Positions 15,601 to 28,200 of a stretch of DNA of 64,000 nucleotides are shown here, piece by piece. The translations under genes and the position numbers were made by a program. This DNA is from Tigriopus japonicus (Eukaryota; Arthropoda; Copepoda; Harpacticoida; Harpacticidae), in assembly GCA_010645155.1 (NCBI GenBank), contig CM021315.1:8453223-8517222 (forward strand), given 5' to 3'. Under the pieces are notes generated by a model. It made no database searches. It was given only the letters and a program-made list of their open reading frames with translations, and was not told where the DNA came from. Each line of letters starts with the position of its first letter. Positions within the stretch are counted from its first letter, which is position 1.

Positions 15601-18600
15601 TTACGAAATGAACAAAAAGTCTGTGAATCTGGCCTTCACTTCAGGTCACGCAATATTTTCAATGAGGGCATTTCATGGACTTTGTCCACAAGGGCACTCA
15701 TTAGTCAATCCCTAATGGACTAACGACCATTGTATGTCAATGGTCAATGTATTGGTAAAAATTACTTTAACGAGTCCATTCGATGGCTGGGGTTTTGTCA
15801 ATAGCAGAAAAGGTCGCAATTTGCCACTTATTACCCAGTTGACCAACTCAAATTTTGGAACAAGACATCCTTGATTCGACCGCAAATTCCAATAAGTGAT
15901 GCCATGTTTGGATAAAAATTTGGTCAACAGTGTTTTGCTATTGGTTATCTACCTTGTCAAGGTCTATTATTTATTCAAAGAAAACCAATGCTTGGCTCAT
16001 TACTGGACAAGAAAAGGCACAACTGATTGACTTTGATTCATTACACGTCTTTTAGCTGACGTGGTATGAAACAAAACAATGTCAACTTGGCAACACTGGT
16101 TCAAATGGGATTTGATTAAAAAGACTTCGTGAGAGTTGATTGCTGTTTGGACTTAGGAACATCACAATCAATTGATCATTGTAGACGAAGCTCAGAGAAA
16201 AGCTTTCAAATTAACTTGAAGAGAAAGAAAACTTGACGTGAACACGTGGACAGACAAGCCCTTGACAATCATGGCCAGTAATCTGGCAGGTTGAACGAAA
16301 ATTTCTCCCAATCCTCAGGCGAGAAAAGTTTTTCCCAATCTTCTGAAAGAGTTTTCTAGTGCCCTGAAAAGACGTCTTAATACCCATAGAAAATTTAATT
16401 TTCACAGGATTTCAACATTGATTCAAAAGTTCTCACCTCGCCTATTAACTACCCATTGAGACTTTCTTGGTAAGTAACCGCTAGCAGCCAAAAGTTACCG
16501 GCTTAATTCTATTTATACCACTTGGAGCGACTTTCCAAATTCAAAAAAACTCCGTCATTTTTTTTAATGGAGCAATTATAAGAAAACTATCTATTTTGTC
16601 ACGTAGATGGCAGTGACATAATTCAGCAAACCTGTCCTTGGGATCCCTCTTCTATTTTTAAAATAAACAATTTGCCAATAGAGCAAATGTCATTTAGGAA
16701 GCAAAGTTGAGTTGAAATCTGCGCCCTCTAGTGGTAAAACATCCACGATGTTTTGTCGAAACGAAACCGTTGGCTTTGTGCATGTTTTTTTCCCTTTTCA
16801 ATCAAATAATTTAGTACCTGAACTCAAATTAGCTCATGATATAAAGAGAGAATGATATGAAATATAACCTGCATTTTTGGCAACAAGTTCAAGTTGAGGA
16901 CTGCCCCTACTTTGCGTCCCTCTAGTGACGGGATTTCAAGTTTCGATCGAATTTTTCCATGTTTGAGAATGGAACCTCGGGTGATTATTGACTAACTTCG
17001 TGTTTGAAGAAGGAAGACTTTCGTATCGACTTACCTTGAATTAACAAAAGTAACCATGTGGCCAGGGCTCCCCAATGAAGAAAATTGTTCGCGTAGCATC
17101 TCCACCAAGAGATCAACCCCAAGACAACGTTTAGAACGGCTGCCGTTGTGAGCCAGGCCACTAAGCTCATCAATTGCGAGGGTGTGACCAGATAGCAGGT
17201 CTTATCAACCGGATCATCAGGACTCTCGGAGACTGACTCTGAATCTCCGGTATCAATGTAACACAGAACTTTGAGAATGGTCACCAATTTCAGCAGGATA
17301 TCCGCCGAATTCACTAGCATTAACGACTTTTGTCGCTGACGGTGGGCATACTTTTGGTAAGCGATCTCCAGACGTTCGTCTTGAAGTTTTCCGGACAGGC
17401 TCGGGAGATAAATCCCATTATACACTAATCCACGTCTGAAATGTGTTGGATACATGAAATTAACTACTGGCTTGTGTGAGAATTGGCTGGGTTTGTCTCA
17501 ATGATTTTGATAACAAGTTTTGAGATTCTTGGTAAACCATAAAAGTTCAATCATCTGAGGGGTTGAAATTTTCATGAAAATGGTACAAGTTGTAAGTTCA
17601 ATTAATTGGAAGGTTTTTTTTATACGGTCGATCTACTGAGAAACACTCAGAGTTCGCACTTTTTCAGGGCATCAAAAAAATTGCCGAAAAATAGATTAAA
17701 GAAAAAAGTTTTAAAAGCACACAGCACAATAACATACAAATATGCTTAGTTTGAAAGAAGTATTGACAAATAAGCCAATTTTCACGCGAATGTCACCAGA
17801 AAAATACTGCTTTCTTCTCTCAAAACTTGCCATGGGTCAACAAGGGAAAAATAGTGTCCTCAATGTTAGTTATGCTTGAAATAAGAAAGCCTTTCAATTG
17901 GACATGTACTTCCTCATTCGAAGAAAGATTTTGTGCTTGGTCAAAGAGCATCAAACGCAAAGGTAAAAAAGTCTCTTCAGCCTTGTTGCCCCTTTAAAAG
18001 CAGATTACTCTAAAAAAGCCTGTCCATGTACAAAAAAAAAGGTTTTATCAAGGGCACATCCTTCTTTCTTCAAGCTTTCAACTATTGCAAGTTTGAGTTT
18101 AATTTCTTCAAAACTGTCATTTCAGTGGCATCCTGAGAACCCAAAACATTCCAAATCTGTTCCGACTTTGTTGCCATATTCTTTTCTAGAAGAGCACATT
18201 TTCTTTGACATTAACTTCAGAAAGGATGGTTTCAAAAAAGAGTTCACAATTAACGTAAAATTGTCCTTATTTGGTCATCTGGTATTTAATGATGCAATAA
18301 CACTTAGCGTTTACCATAACATTTTCCCATTAACATCCCAAGTTCAACGTTGTGAGTCATGACCTTAATCTATGGCAATGCCAGACCCATTCAGTAAAGA
18401 CCTATTGGAATACAGATTTTGTGGACTTACCGGAAAATTCGGCCGGATGGATCAGCCTCTTTGGTGGACGAGTCTCTTTGGAGCTTCCTGTTTAAAATAG
18501 CCGACGAACCCCCAAGGTCTTCTTCACATTCATCCGGATCATCCCTCGAGATCCCATTCTGTTCTAGGGTGGTATCGGGAACCGAACCTGAATCCCTGAC

Positions 18601-21600
18601 ACCAAGCTCAGGGTCGATAGAGGACATTGAGGAGGGATTGTAGGAGTTCAAGGGGACCAACAACGACCCACAAGAGCTAATTGAGTCATTCCGGCTCGAG
18701 GAACACTGATTGGAACTGGGCACGTCCAAGAGCTCTTCAGCAAAAAGCTGAAAGGAAGCGCACTCAATTAAGTAGACCTCTTTTATGTAGTGGACTGTCT
18801 ACATGCGCCTACATTTAGCCCTCCTGGCTTCGAATAGACACTTTCTAACTTCAAACACCATTGCAAATATGATTGAGGCACTTCAAGAGGAGCTTGGACT
18901 TATGACATGAGAAGCCCAACTCAGACATACAACAGACAGACGCTTTTATCCTTGATTTTCTCTATCCTCTCGAAAAAAACGTGGAACGGAAGAGCTCCGA
19001 AGAGCTTTATCTCCTAACACACGCACACTGTGACTAAAAGGATGCACTAAATGCGTGTCCTACTCTATGTGGTGGGATTTTAAATAAAGAAGACCCTGTA
19101 CGAAGAAACATCTGTGAACTCTCTGTATGACAAAAAAGGCCTAAATAGGCAACTTTGAAAAGGTGGAAAAGTTAATCGCAGCTGACATGTAACGTCGCTT
19201 TAAATTGCTTGATTCTTCCTGAATTAATGGAACAACCAACAACTTTTTCTAAATTAACTCCCTCGTTTCAAAGAGGACTGTGTCTAGGTTCGGGAAATCA
19301 TGGTTGATATTGTACAATTCACGAAATCAATCGGTTCAATTCTGAATGGGCCAAACATTTAGAAGAGTGTTGAAGAACCAGACAAGTTACAGGAAATTCA
19401 GATTTCAATCATTTTTTTGACTTTGTTTAATGCAATTTATGACTTGTCACACACAAATGTTGTGCAAACATCTATTAGATCTACAATTGCTGAAGGTTTT
19501 GAGCTGACAGAATCTAGAAATACTTCATTTACAAAACTGAACAAGCATTTATCGTCATTTACACTTTACTATAGTTCTAACAAGATCCCTCATGTCGTTC
19601 AGATGGTGTGATAAAGTATCTAGCGCAAGTGGTTAAGAAGCACAGATGGCGCTTACTTCATACATATTCAGGGTGGCCCTTAACTGCAAAGCTGTCTGTA
19701 ATTTGCAAAAATGTTTTTTTCTCAGTCCATCAATTTAAGCAAATAACAACAATCGGCTCAATGAACACTCTTATTCTATCAAATTTAACAAGTATTTTCA
19801 AACCATTTTTCCTAAGTTAACAATTTTGATCCATTGGTTTTGTACCAATTCTCGTAGAAAAGGAGCGTCTATATCCGCAACATATATCTTGGGGCTTTGC
19901 ACAAGTTTTTGCTTCAAGTGTGGACATGTCACAAGTTAAACTAGAGTCGAACCTAAGGCTTGACAATGGTTGCAAGGGCGAGGTTAAAATAAGCGCACTT
20001 TTGTACAATAAACATTCTCGCAAGTGACCTTTCTCTACAACAAAATTGGCGCTAATTAATTCTCACTGGCAGATAATTAAGTTGTTTCTGGACTTGACTG
20101 TTGGAAGATAAAACGATACTTATACATTGGACAATAGTGACCATTTAGGAAGAAGCAGATGTGTTTGGACAAGAAATGAGAAATATTGCGGATTAATCCC
20201 TTGATTCAAACTTTATGTGGGTTGACTGAGGAAAGGGACTAATTTTAATAAACAGAAGTTTATGTGATAAAACAACCTGATTGGTTGGTTCCAAGTAAAT
20301 TTTCTTTCCGTTTTTCAAAGGCTTTTCTTGTCGAAGAGGGCTTAGCCACGACAAGCATTGAAAATCATCGTTTAAAAATGCTAAAGACGCATCTATTTCT
20401 CAGTAAGATACGTACATTACCAAAAACATTTTAACCTAAAGAGAATTCATGAATCAACAAAATGTCTAAACATGATCTCTGTAACTATGACTTTCATCGC
20501 CAATAGATTCTCTCGCAATAAAAAAGTGAGATGAATTTGTGGCAAACGTAGAAAACATTCCAGAACACAATATTACGTATTTGGCAATGCTAATGACTTC
20601 ACAACTCACAATATGTTGTAAAGATATAACGCACATCAAAACATTCATGTTCAAATCTCATATTCCTAGACTTAGTACGCTCATTTAATTTTTCCCCTGA
20701 GGAGCTCTGCCTTCTTGTTTTAAGGCCAGAATTCATTCGTTGAAAAGGTTACAATTGAGTACTTCAAATGTAACTTGCATGGAATGAATGGCCTGGGGAA
20801 AGTTCAACATTCAGCTTTTCGCAATTTTGTAGATCCCATGCAGAAAGATTTATAGACAACTTTCTTAATGAAAGGATCATATTTGTTTCCAGGAACGTAA
20901 CATAACATTCATTTGGTCAAACTACGAGACTGGGCGTCAATAAACGTGAAATTCAACAATTCGTTTTTATTATGTGTATTTAATACTATTAATTTATGTT
21001 CTAATATCTACCCATCCAGTTCTTAAAGGCAACAAATGTTTTTAATCTGTGATTTTAGTTGCTACAAAAAACAGATCAACTTTAAAAACTGGGTGAATGA
21101 ACTGAACTTAGACAATGATTTTTCGTTTCTTCCTCATGATCTACTACTGTCTTGGCTCGTTCCTCGTTTCACTAATTCTTGGCCCCGGTCAGTCTTGACG
21201 AAAGAAATATATGTTTCAAAAGCAGACACGAAGTCGATAGATTGGAAACGAGGATATTCTTTAGAAGGTTCCCCAACCTGCCATGGCAATGCAAAATGAA
21301 GGTCGTTGCCAACCTTACCAACGAATTCCTAGTGAACTTGTTTGGTTCTATTCACTTTGCTCATCCGTCCAAAGAATTCTGTTGCTCGGTGAACGAGACT
21401 TAGGATCCAAGGAAATCCAGAAGACTGACTTGGCATTGGTTTCAGAATTGGAGCAAGGCCACGTACGTACCATCAAAGAACTTGGCATCATTTCTAGTGA
21501 GCTTGATGTTGAAGCAAGATTTACAATTACACTTTTCGACTCCTCATAAAACTTGGATTGATGTGCAACACCCATTATTCAGACTCAGTAACTCGCTCAT

Positions 21601-24600
21601 AGTGATATTGAACAAAATCACTTTAAAATTGGACGGTGACTATAGGGATGAAAATCGGATTTCTTAACCCATTGAAAAACATATATTTTTGGAAAATAAN
21701 NNNNNNNNNNNNNNNNNNNNNNNNNNNNNNNNNNNNNNNNNNNNNNNNNNNNNNNNNNNNNNNNNNNNNNNNNNNNNNNNNNNNNNNNNNNNNNNNNNNN
21801 NNNNNNNNNNNNNNNNNNNNNNNNNNNNNNNNNNNNNNNNNNNNNNNNNNNNNNNNNNNNNNNNNNNNNNNNNNNNNNNNNNNNNNNNNNNNNNNNNNNN
21901 NNNNNNNNNNNNNNNNNAATCTCCATCTGGCAACCATGCACAAGTCTGACAATAAGAGGCGCTGGCGGCGGAGGGTTTAAGCTGACATTTTGTGGGGTTC
22001 AATCGCATCTCAAATATCAAATAATACAGTAAACAAAAAAGGAATAAGTTATAAAAGAAATAAATGTCCACTAAACTAGGCAAGACTATTTTTTGGCTTG
22101 AGGCAAAGTTATTAAGAAACAAAAATGTGAACCAAGCTCGGGATTTTTTGACAATTTTTTAAAGTTTGGTGAAGGATGAGTATATGTTCTGACACAACCC
22201 TAGCCATTTGGCCCCAAGATTATAAATAGCAACAATTGCAATCCCGACTTGTATGAAAAACAATACAATGTTTTATTCATATTGGCATTTTCAAATTTCA
22301 TTCTGTCGGCGTCCTTCTTGGAGACGTTCTTGCATAATTTTACTTGTTCTTGCTCTTGGACGACTTTGAACTTGACAGGTCAATGAAGGTCTTAGTAAAG
22401 AATATTTTTATAAATTCAGATTCCGTTTCAAATTGACAACACTTCAAGTTGGAAAACACTATTTGTTTTGCATGTTTCTATGACACGATTGATTGATTTT
22501 TCCTTCTTCTACAAGTGTGAAAACCACTTGGCCATAATCTCTTGGCACAAATATGAGACGTAAGAGTGAGTGATCCATTACAGGTGGCGCAAGATGAGGT
22601 GCACTAGGTGCCAAATGCATGCATTCCTCACTAGAAGGTGGAACGGACACGCATTTCCTACTCAAAATGCATCATCATAAGTTTCAACGAAATTACAGAT
22701 CCTTCTATAAGACAAGTGTGTACAATAGGTTTGACACCAAAAGATGTTTCCCAACTGTAAACATAAATGGTGGAAATTAGTAAGGGATGTGACCTAAATG
22801 TTTTGTCGTCCCTTGCCTTTTCCGATTCTCGAAAAGCGTAGACAACCCTATCAAATAGCTGATGATACTAGGTAATTAGGTAAAGACAGACTTGTGGCAG
22901 TGCAAAAGCGTTATTATTTATATTTAATAATATTTACGTTACTATTATATTATTGTTATGCTTAATTAAGGTACATCTTTGGTGCAAATAACCGGATAAT
23001 GTCCAATTGACAAAAACTATGGGCAGTTTTACTCCATAGGCCACCAACAATTTGAGCGCGCCAGCTATATTTTAACTTAGTTCCATGGCTATAAATATTG
23101 ATATATTTGGTTATAGGTCCTCAATCGATAGATTTAAGAGATTTTTTGTGCTTTTCTTTCAAGCGTGTTCTCAATAGGGCAGGAGAGAAAAGCCACATTT
23201 TAACTTAGTTTCCTCATATCAACAAAATCATGCAGAAATTAGTGCGTAAATCATACAAGTAAGTTCTTTCTCTTTAAACAGGCATGAACAATGAGGGTAG
23301 TTCTTGAGGGTTGTTTACGCTTTTTCCTCAAACATCAGGGACAACAACTCTCACTTCAAATCCATGATGCATTTTCCCCTACGCTTTATGACACAAATTA
23401 ACGGGCGTGAGTGCCTTTTCTGGCAAATCTTTACAATCCATAATTGAGGCAGTAGAATATTGATAGCTTTCAACTAAAGATTGTACTACTTGATTTTCTA
23501 ACATATTATGCTAGGTTCCTGCATAAATTCGTGTTTGTATGTAAACCAACATGCGTTAAACCAACATGTGTTTTTGGCACCATGCCCGGATTGTCGCGTC
23601 CAAGACTGTAAATCTGGCATGGTCCCCTATCAGTTCAAAAGCGGGTCTTCCATTTGGGCCAGAGATTCCCTGTTGGATCATAAACTCTTGGAAGACCTTG
23701 GACCATATTTACTTTGGACGATGAAGGAAACGTCCACATGGCGAAGAGGGGAGAGAGTGAGAACGAATGAAAGAAAGAAAGACCCACGATTGCTTCCCCT
23801 TCACTTGGCTACACACACTCAAGTTGGAAGTTGGATCGAGAACTATTCCAGGATATGCTACGTACGCATTCACCAGCCCCCTATGTACATAGTGCATACC
23901 TCTTTTCTAGCTTTGATAAGGAGGCCATTATCTCGTGTTGTTCTGAATCTATTTCGCTCCGGAACTGCCTCTTTGGAAAGCATGTTACTTAAAGGGTTTG
24001 AAGCTCGATAGCCTTTTTTCTCCAATCTATTCTGATAAGGCCAAGTTTCATACATAGAGTTATACCCTATCTCTTGGCTAAGATTCGAAACGCGAGAGAG
24101 GTCTAGTGGTGAAAAAAATCAATAAACAAGCAAGCTTCAAATACACGCCGCCTGTCAATCCTCCAATTTCTTGAACATTTGGACAAATTGCTAAGGGTTG
24201 GTCATGATCGTTCGAGCTCTTTTGGTCTAATGCTAGAGATTTGGGGAGGACAGGCACATTGGCCCCATGAACGTGTACGTACTGCTCATTTGGTCATGGA
24301 GAATTTATGGCATAGAGGATAAGAAGGGGCCATTAGCCGGAAAACCCACATGGAATAGGTTATTTGCAAAGGATCATCATCTCAATTCCCGGAACTGATC
24401 TGAAGGGCGCCCATTCGGCTGAATTAAAGTGTCTGCTGTTCGTATCAAGAAGTGTTTGAGGTGATAAGAACACAAATGGACGGCTGGTTAAGGCGCCTAA
24501 CTAATTTGAGTGCCAATTTACTTGCTTCCATGAGAGACAGCACGCAGGGGGTCCCGACCTCACATGCGATGCCTTATAACTTCAAATGAAGCGACTTCCA

Positions 24601-25258
24601 ATTTTTCACAGAAGTCATGTCTCGAGTCAATTAACTGCAATGTGGAAGGGACGACTGTAGTCATCAAAAGCTTCCCTAACTTGAAGTAAACAGTTTTTAT
24701 AGCTTGTTTTATGAGACGCACGGAAAGGGAAGTCCTGTTCCATAAGGGTCCAGCTCTACTACCCTTTGTCGAAAAATGTATCTTGGGGTACTTCAACTTG
24801 TTTCCTATGCTTGGATGTATGTCAAGATGCATCTATTGGCAAAACTTTGAACTCTCAGCCTCCGGAGGGTTCTGCAGCTCGTACATGAAAGTTTCTCCAA
24901 CGTATGGTAGACCAAAGCCTGGGTGGGATCATCATACCTGATTTTTTGATCCATCCGGCTCTTCGTGGACATCCGTTTCTGGCAAACTTGGATCTTCTCC
25001 AATCTCGCACATGTCATCTTGCTCTGCGTGAGGAGCCTCTTCATCAAATGACAGCTCCTGTCCTTCAATCAAAACCCTGACCTCAGACGCAGACAGGGTT
25101 GAAAGAGACGCTGGCCTTTCTCCGGAATCAGATGGTGGAGATGGAGGTAAAGGCAAAATTTCGCCAGACTCGTTGGATATCACAATACTTAGAGGCAAAT
25201 GATTTTCACTGCGGGAACTGCTGTCCAGGCCATGTCTATGGACTTGCGAGATTGACAT
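567..25258 (-). CDS. Adenylate cyclase, ADCY8/Ac78C-like (N-terminal half, partial)
   Basis: Membrane adenylate cyclase that makes cAMP from ATP. Ten exons (25258-24938, 18747-18431, 17435-17035, 9933-9713, 6870-6690, 5671-5516, 5429-5350, 4761-4609, 905-769, 691-567) have GT donors and AG acceptors and join in frame, giving about 697 codons. In order they encode a hydrophilic Ser/Glu-rich N-terminus, about six hydrophobic membrane segments, a basic linker ([15 protein letters not shown]) and the C1a catalytic domain. The two metal-binding aspartates are present in [10 protein letters not shown] and [40 protein letters not shown] and the KGFT variant resemble ADCY8 more than ADCY1 or ADCY3. 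C1b, the second membrane domain and C2 must lie left of position 1. A short missed exon in the long introns cannot be excluded. ADCY8 relatives are usually calcium/calmodulin-responsive, but no such site was identified here. Confidence 0.9.
769..905 (-). CDS. Adenylate cyclase exon 9 (C1a core)
   Basis: The exon opens after TTTTCATCTTCAG and ends at GG|GTAAGTGA. It encodes [20 protein letters not shown] and [20 protein letters not shown], the most conserved block of C1a and very close to ADCY8. It is 137 nt long and ends in phase 2, matching exon 10. Confidence 0.95.
906..4608. other. Adenylate cyclase intron
   Basis: A 3.7-kb AT-rich intron. No protein-coding segment was recognised. It holds a foldback-type inverted repeat at 3757-4352, listed separately. 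Confidence 0.6.
3757..4352. repeat. Long inverted repeat (foldback MITE-like)
   Basis: The stretch at 3757 to about 3930 is repeated in reverse orientation at about 4180-4352. Both arms share GCATGCACAAAGGTTGCTC and later blocks such as GGCAAAT and TTTTAGC, with scattered substitutions. The spacer of about 250 bp has no recognisable coding sequence. A clear target duplication was not found. It looks like an old non-autonomous inverted-repeat element. Confidence 0.7.
4609..4761 (-). CDS. Adenylate cyclase exon 8 (second metal-site Asp)
   Basis: The exon lies between CTTGTTACAG and GTAAGAAACG and has 51 codons. It encodes [18 protein letters not shown] and [17 protein letters not shown]. The Asp in GDCYYC is the second catalytic metal ligand. 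Confidence 0.95.
5350..5429 (-). CDS. Adenylate cyclase exon 7 (C1a)
   Basis: An 80-nt exon with acceptor CGATTTCCAG and donor AAT|GTAAGT. It encodes [20 protein letters not shown] and FDKLAN, which bridges the two metal-binding motifs in class III cyclases. Confidence 0.95.
5516..5671 (-). CDS. Adenylate cyclase exon 6 (C1a start, first metal-site Asp)
   Basis: Acceptor TTTCATACAG, donor ACGG|GTAAAT. It encodes [13 protein letters not shown], then [20 protein letters not shown] and GFT. The Asp of FADIKGFT is the first metal ligand. The length of 156 nt fits the phases of its neighbours. Confidence 0.95.
6690..6870 (-). CDS. Adenylate cyclase exon 5 (last TM helix of first membrane domain)
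   Basis: Acceptor GTTCGTTTCAG, donor TCGG|GTAAGT. It encodes one hydrophobic helix ([18 protein letters not shown]) followed by [17 protein letters not shown] and ERQERLLLS, the signalling linker just before C1a. Confidence 0.93.
6871..9712. other. Adenylate cyclase intron
   Basis: A 2.8-kb intron with no gene recognised. A small GC-rich hairpin with arms AATCCCGG and CCGGGATT separated by CA lies at about 7317-7345. Confidence 0.55.
9713..9933 (-). CDS. Adenylate cyclase exon 4 (membrane segments)
   Basis: Acceptor TTGTTCCAG, donor AGC|GTGAGT, 221 nt. It encodes [20 protein letters not shown] followed by strongly hydrophobic helices and a run of seven serines. The Ser-rich loop replaces a loop of ADCY8 before the last helix. 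Exons 4 and 5 join in phase 0, but a small missed exon in this loop is possible. Confidence 0.87.
10505..10885. repeat. Imperfect inverted repeat
   Basis: The stretch around 10530-10590 (GAAAGAAGCGTCG, then GTTTGGCTC and CGAAGCTT) recurs in reverse orientation around 10796-10865. The arms are diverged and the spacer is about 200 bp. It is probably an old MITE; exact ends and target duplication are not clear. Confidence 0.45.
13796..14383. mobile_element. Mariner-like MITE (non-autonomous)
   Basis: A 588-bp element bounded by TA on both sides (13794-13795 and 14384-14385). The ends are inverted repeats of about 27 bp: the left begins CAAGGTGTCC and the right, reversed, begins CAGGGTGTCC; both then reach ATTGATGGTGCAT, 24 of 27 matching. 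TA target duplication and a CAGGGTGTCC-type end are typical of Tc1/mariner elements. No transposase reading frame lies inside. Confidence 0.75.
17035..17435 (-). CDS. Adenylate cyclase exon 3 (first membrane segments)
   Basis: Acceptor ACATTTCAG, donor AAG|GTAAGT, 401 nt. It encodes [28 protein letters not shown] and three hydrophobic helices (around [32 protein letters not shown] and [12 protein letters not shown]). It joins exon 2 through a split Arg codon. Confidence 0.9.
17436..18430. other. Adenylate cyclase intron (1 kb)
   Basis: AT-rich intron; nothing else recognised. Confidence 0.55.
18431..18747 (-). CDS. Adenylate cyclase exon 2 (cytoplasmic N-terminus)
   Basis: Acceptor CTTCCTTTCAG, donor TTCCG|GTAAGT, 317 nt. 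It encodes a Ser/Asp/Glu-rich, non-membrane segment beginning [12 protein letters not shown] and ending DPSGRIFR. The homology itself is weak. The call rests on clean splice sites, matching phases on both sides and its position just before exon 3. Confidence 0.75.
18748..24937. other. Adenylate cyclase intron 1 (6.2 kb, with gap)
   Basis: A long intron between the first two coding exons. It contains the assembly gap. No gene was recognised; a 167-codon plus-strand frame at 23508-24011 has no recognisable domain. Confidence 0.5.
21700..21917. other. Assembly gap (218 N)
   Basis: A run of N bases. Any reading frame crossing it is meaningless. It lies within adenylate cyclase intron 1. Confidence 0.99.
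24938..25258 (-). CDS. Adenylate cyclase exon 1 (start codon)
   Basis: The ATG at 25258-25256 (context ACCATGTCA) is the first in-frame ATG after an upstream in-frame TAG. The exon is exactly 107 codons and ends CAG|GTATGATG in phase 0, matching exon 2. The product starts [10 protein letters not shown] and is rich in Ser, Pro, Glu and Asp, with no membrane helix. Assignment to this gene is inferred from phase and position; it could belong to a separate upstream gene. Confidence 0.65.
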
Positions 25259-28200
25259 GGTTATCAGCTCACCAACCACCACTATCTATGACCATGATTC
25301 CTTGTTACCATCCGAGACAACGTTCCGCCTGAAATATGCAAGCCTCTTAAGTACGGTACATACACGATACCAGCGTGTTTGTGAAGTTGCAGCCGTTCAA
25401 TTAAAAGCTGTTTCACTAAATGAGGATTTCAATGAGGCCTACTGAACAAGTGTCTTTTTTTGTTCCCGAATACGATATGAGGCAAATTTGTCGCATCGCA
25501 ACTATTTTGCGGCCGCAATACTCACACAGAAACAGGGTATGGCTAGTCGTTTCCCAAGCCATGAAGTTGATTGGCGTCCATAGATTGGAATCGACCAAAC
25601 TCCCTCGAGACAAAACACACTCAAGACTCACCCGCGAAAGTTTCAGATATTTGTGATAAACTTCACGCTCAAAATCACATCTAGCAGCTCTTGGAGCTTT
25701 CTTTCTCTGAGCGAAGACCGATACTGACTCCAGAACAACCACAAGAACCAGTTTCACACGCTCATATTCGAGCTTTTTGAGCCCAATCGGGAATGGCGCC
25801 ACACTTGCGCTTGTCTGGAAAAAGGGAATCAAGGCTCGCAAGGGTCTCTACTAGAACTGGACGAAGGCCGCAGGGCCGCACTCGACTCCTGTAGAGAACT
25901 GCCAGCCATCGGCCGAAATCGAGCGAACGCGGAAAGAGAGCGGACATGAGAATAACAACAACACGGACGAAAAGAAATAAAAGAACTAAGCCAGACTCGA
26001 GACCGGAACCACCGGGAGACAAGCCAAGGGAGGAAAAAGGACGACTCGAGGATGGTTTCATTCACTTGGGGCCATGGGAAGACGAGGGAACGGCGAGCAA
26101 CCACACTTTTGGGGGGACCAAATCTGGTGGTTGGCGGCGTCTTCATTGGATGGGGGGCCTATTGTGAGTGGGAGCTTGGCCTGATGCCTGTCACTTTCAT
26201 CCATGTGGCCATGAAGGGCGGGAAATACAGGTTAATAATGAGTCTGTCAGTTGTTTTGATACGCAAAATGGACAAGTTACCCGGGTCTGACTTGCCAGGG
26301 GGTTATGCAACGAGTACAGGGACTTATCTAGAAGAGGCCTTTGGTTAATGAAGTTTCCCCAAGAAACGGGTCAGAAAGCTGACATTCGGGATGAACCCTG
26401 ACATTGGCTTGAAATGATTTGCCAATTCATTTGAAGATCGGGAATTGGCTAATACTGGTTTCATCAATCAATAACGCTGACGTTTTTATAGTCCAAATGA
26501 CATGCGTGAACACTTTACATAAAAATATGATTGATAATCATCAAATGGACGTGGAAGCAACAAATATGAATCAAGATTGTAATTACCAGCAAAGTAGTCT
26601 AGAATTCTGGGCAGTCATCATCAACCTGATGTTAAAAAACTCAGAAGAGCTTTGTCGCTGCTGATTTTTTTGGAACATCACGATAAGTTGTGAGAGAGAC
26701 TGATGAAAATGTTTTTAAACATTAGCTTTTCAAGCTTCTACTTAGGAAACATACCGAAAGGATACAAAATGATAAAGATTGGAGACAAAAGAGGATCTTA
26801 AAGACCCTCTTAACTGTGGTGACCTGTCTGAGAAAGATTTACAGGAAGACAACCTTGGTATCCCATTGAATCACGGTCAAAATATAATTAAGGTTTAATG
26901 TACAAAATGGTATTTTTCACAAATTACAACTTTAATCATCCACGTTTAAGGCCAAGTCTAAATGGAACAATGAATCTTGACCTTGGACAAAATTGTAAAC
27001 GAATCGATTGGCCCGTCTTGTGCACAGATATTCATAGATACGGCATACTGCAGAGTTTTGAAGCACAACTAGCAACTGAATTGCAACACAAGATTCTTGT
27101 TTGGATATAATTGATCGTTAGCTGTGACTGAACGTTATGAGACAGATTTGTCCTTCAAAATGAAACACTTGCCCACCTTAGTATGTAGTTTCTAGACATA
27201 TCTGTGGTCTAGTGCAGCTCTGATAACAAGTTGCTTTTTCAGATGGAGATCGATAAAAGTTTGACCTGGTCTTGTCCAAAATACTTCTTTGAGGGCCTTC
27301 CATAAAGTTACATAACTAGGTGAGAATCATAGATTGTGCGGCCTCATTATTAAGGCTTTTTGTTCCCTGCAGCCTCGTCTGGCCTCGGAAAAGGACAGTT
27401 GAACTGAAGACAATGCATTCGAACTTTCAATCAACCAAAGTGTTTTGGCCTGGATTCAAACTTGAACAGACACTAATGGCCTATTTACCTCGTCCACACA
27501 GCGCACCAATAGCTCGTACTTTGTAGATTAACCTTAAGCTTGATGGATTACAAAAGTCTTCATCAGGGAGTTGAACTTTGTATTTTGTAGTCGTCAAGGG
27601 TTGTTTTGGAAATTCAACATCGGATTCCAATACGACCCATCGAGCTTGGCATTTAAACTAAACGAGGTAAACCAGGGACTTCTGTTTTCAGGACGGTAAG
27701 CTTATGATTGATCACAAAAAGTGCTTGTTACACCAGAACAAATTCATGTGGGATTTGGCATTGAAGATTTGTCTTGCGCACTTTGATTTGTACTATGATC
27801 TTCCACTTGTTTGGGCAAGTATCTTACGATATTCTTCGGATATATTTGTCTTTTCACGCAACTTCTAGCCGGTTTCAGCAATAAACAGGACAGAAAAAAA
27901 TGACAACAATGGCCTCTCTATAGAACTTTATGGTTCAATCTGGTTTTCAATCTGGCAGTCACTCATTTTTGCGCGCGCTACTTCGTTAGGGCTGCACATA
28001 AAGCTGTAGTTGTCATTTCTACGAAAAATGCGTTTGGTCACAGAGAGTATCCACACAAACTACCCCCAGACTTCTCAATTCTAGCTTAGCAGGCAGACCG
28101 CCGTGACAGTGCGGAGATCCGTGACCTCTAGATGACGTAGGCTGTATTTTCTGAATTGACTCTGAGAATCGAACTTCAAAAAGGATATTTGCGTTACAAA

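Larger units (their letters stand above)
9934..17034. other. Adenylate cyclase intron (7.1 kb)
   Basis: A large intron with only short, unconvincing reading frames. It contains an inverted repeat near 10505-10885 and a mariner-like non-autonomous element at 13796-14383. Confidence 0.6.

Noticed and set aside
21036..21549. Overlapping plus-strand frames of 74-88 codons beside the gap
   Set aside because: No domain, no splice support and no consistent frame; left as intron.
23508..24011. 167-codon plus-strand frame in cyclase intron 1
   Set aside because: No recognisable domain or splice partners, and amino-acid composition looks random; long frames arise by chance in 6 kb of intron.
25416..25841. 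141-codon minus-strand frame upstream of the cyclase start
   Set aside because: It has no ATG at its start and no similarity to known families; more likely 5' flank or leader.
26052..26348. 98-codon plus-strand ATG frame near the cyclase promoter
   Set aside because: No domain, and it sits in a GC-richer flank where long chance frames are expected.
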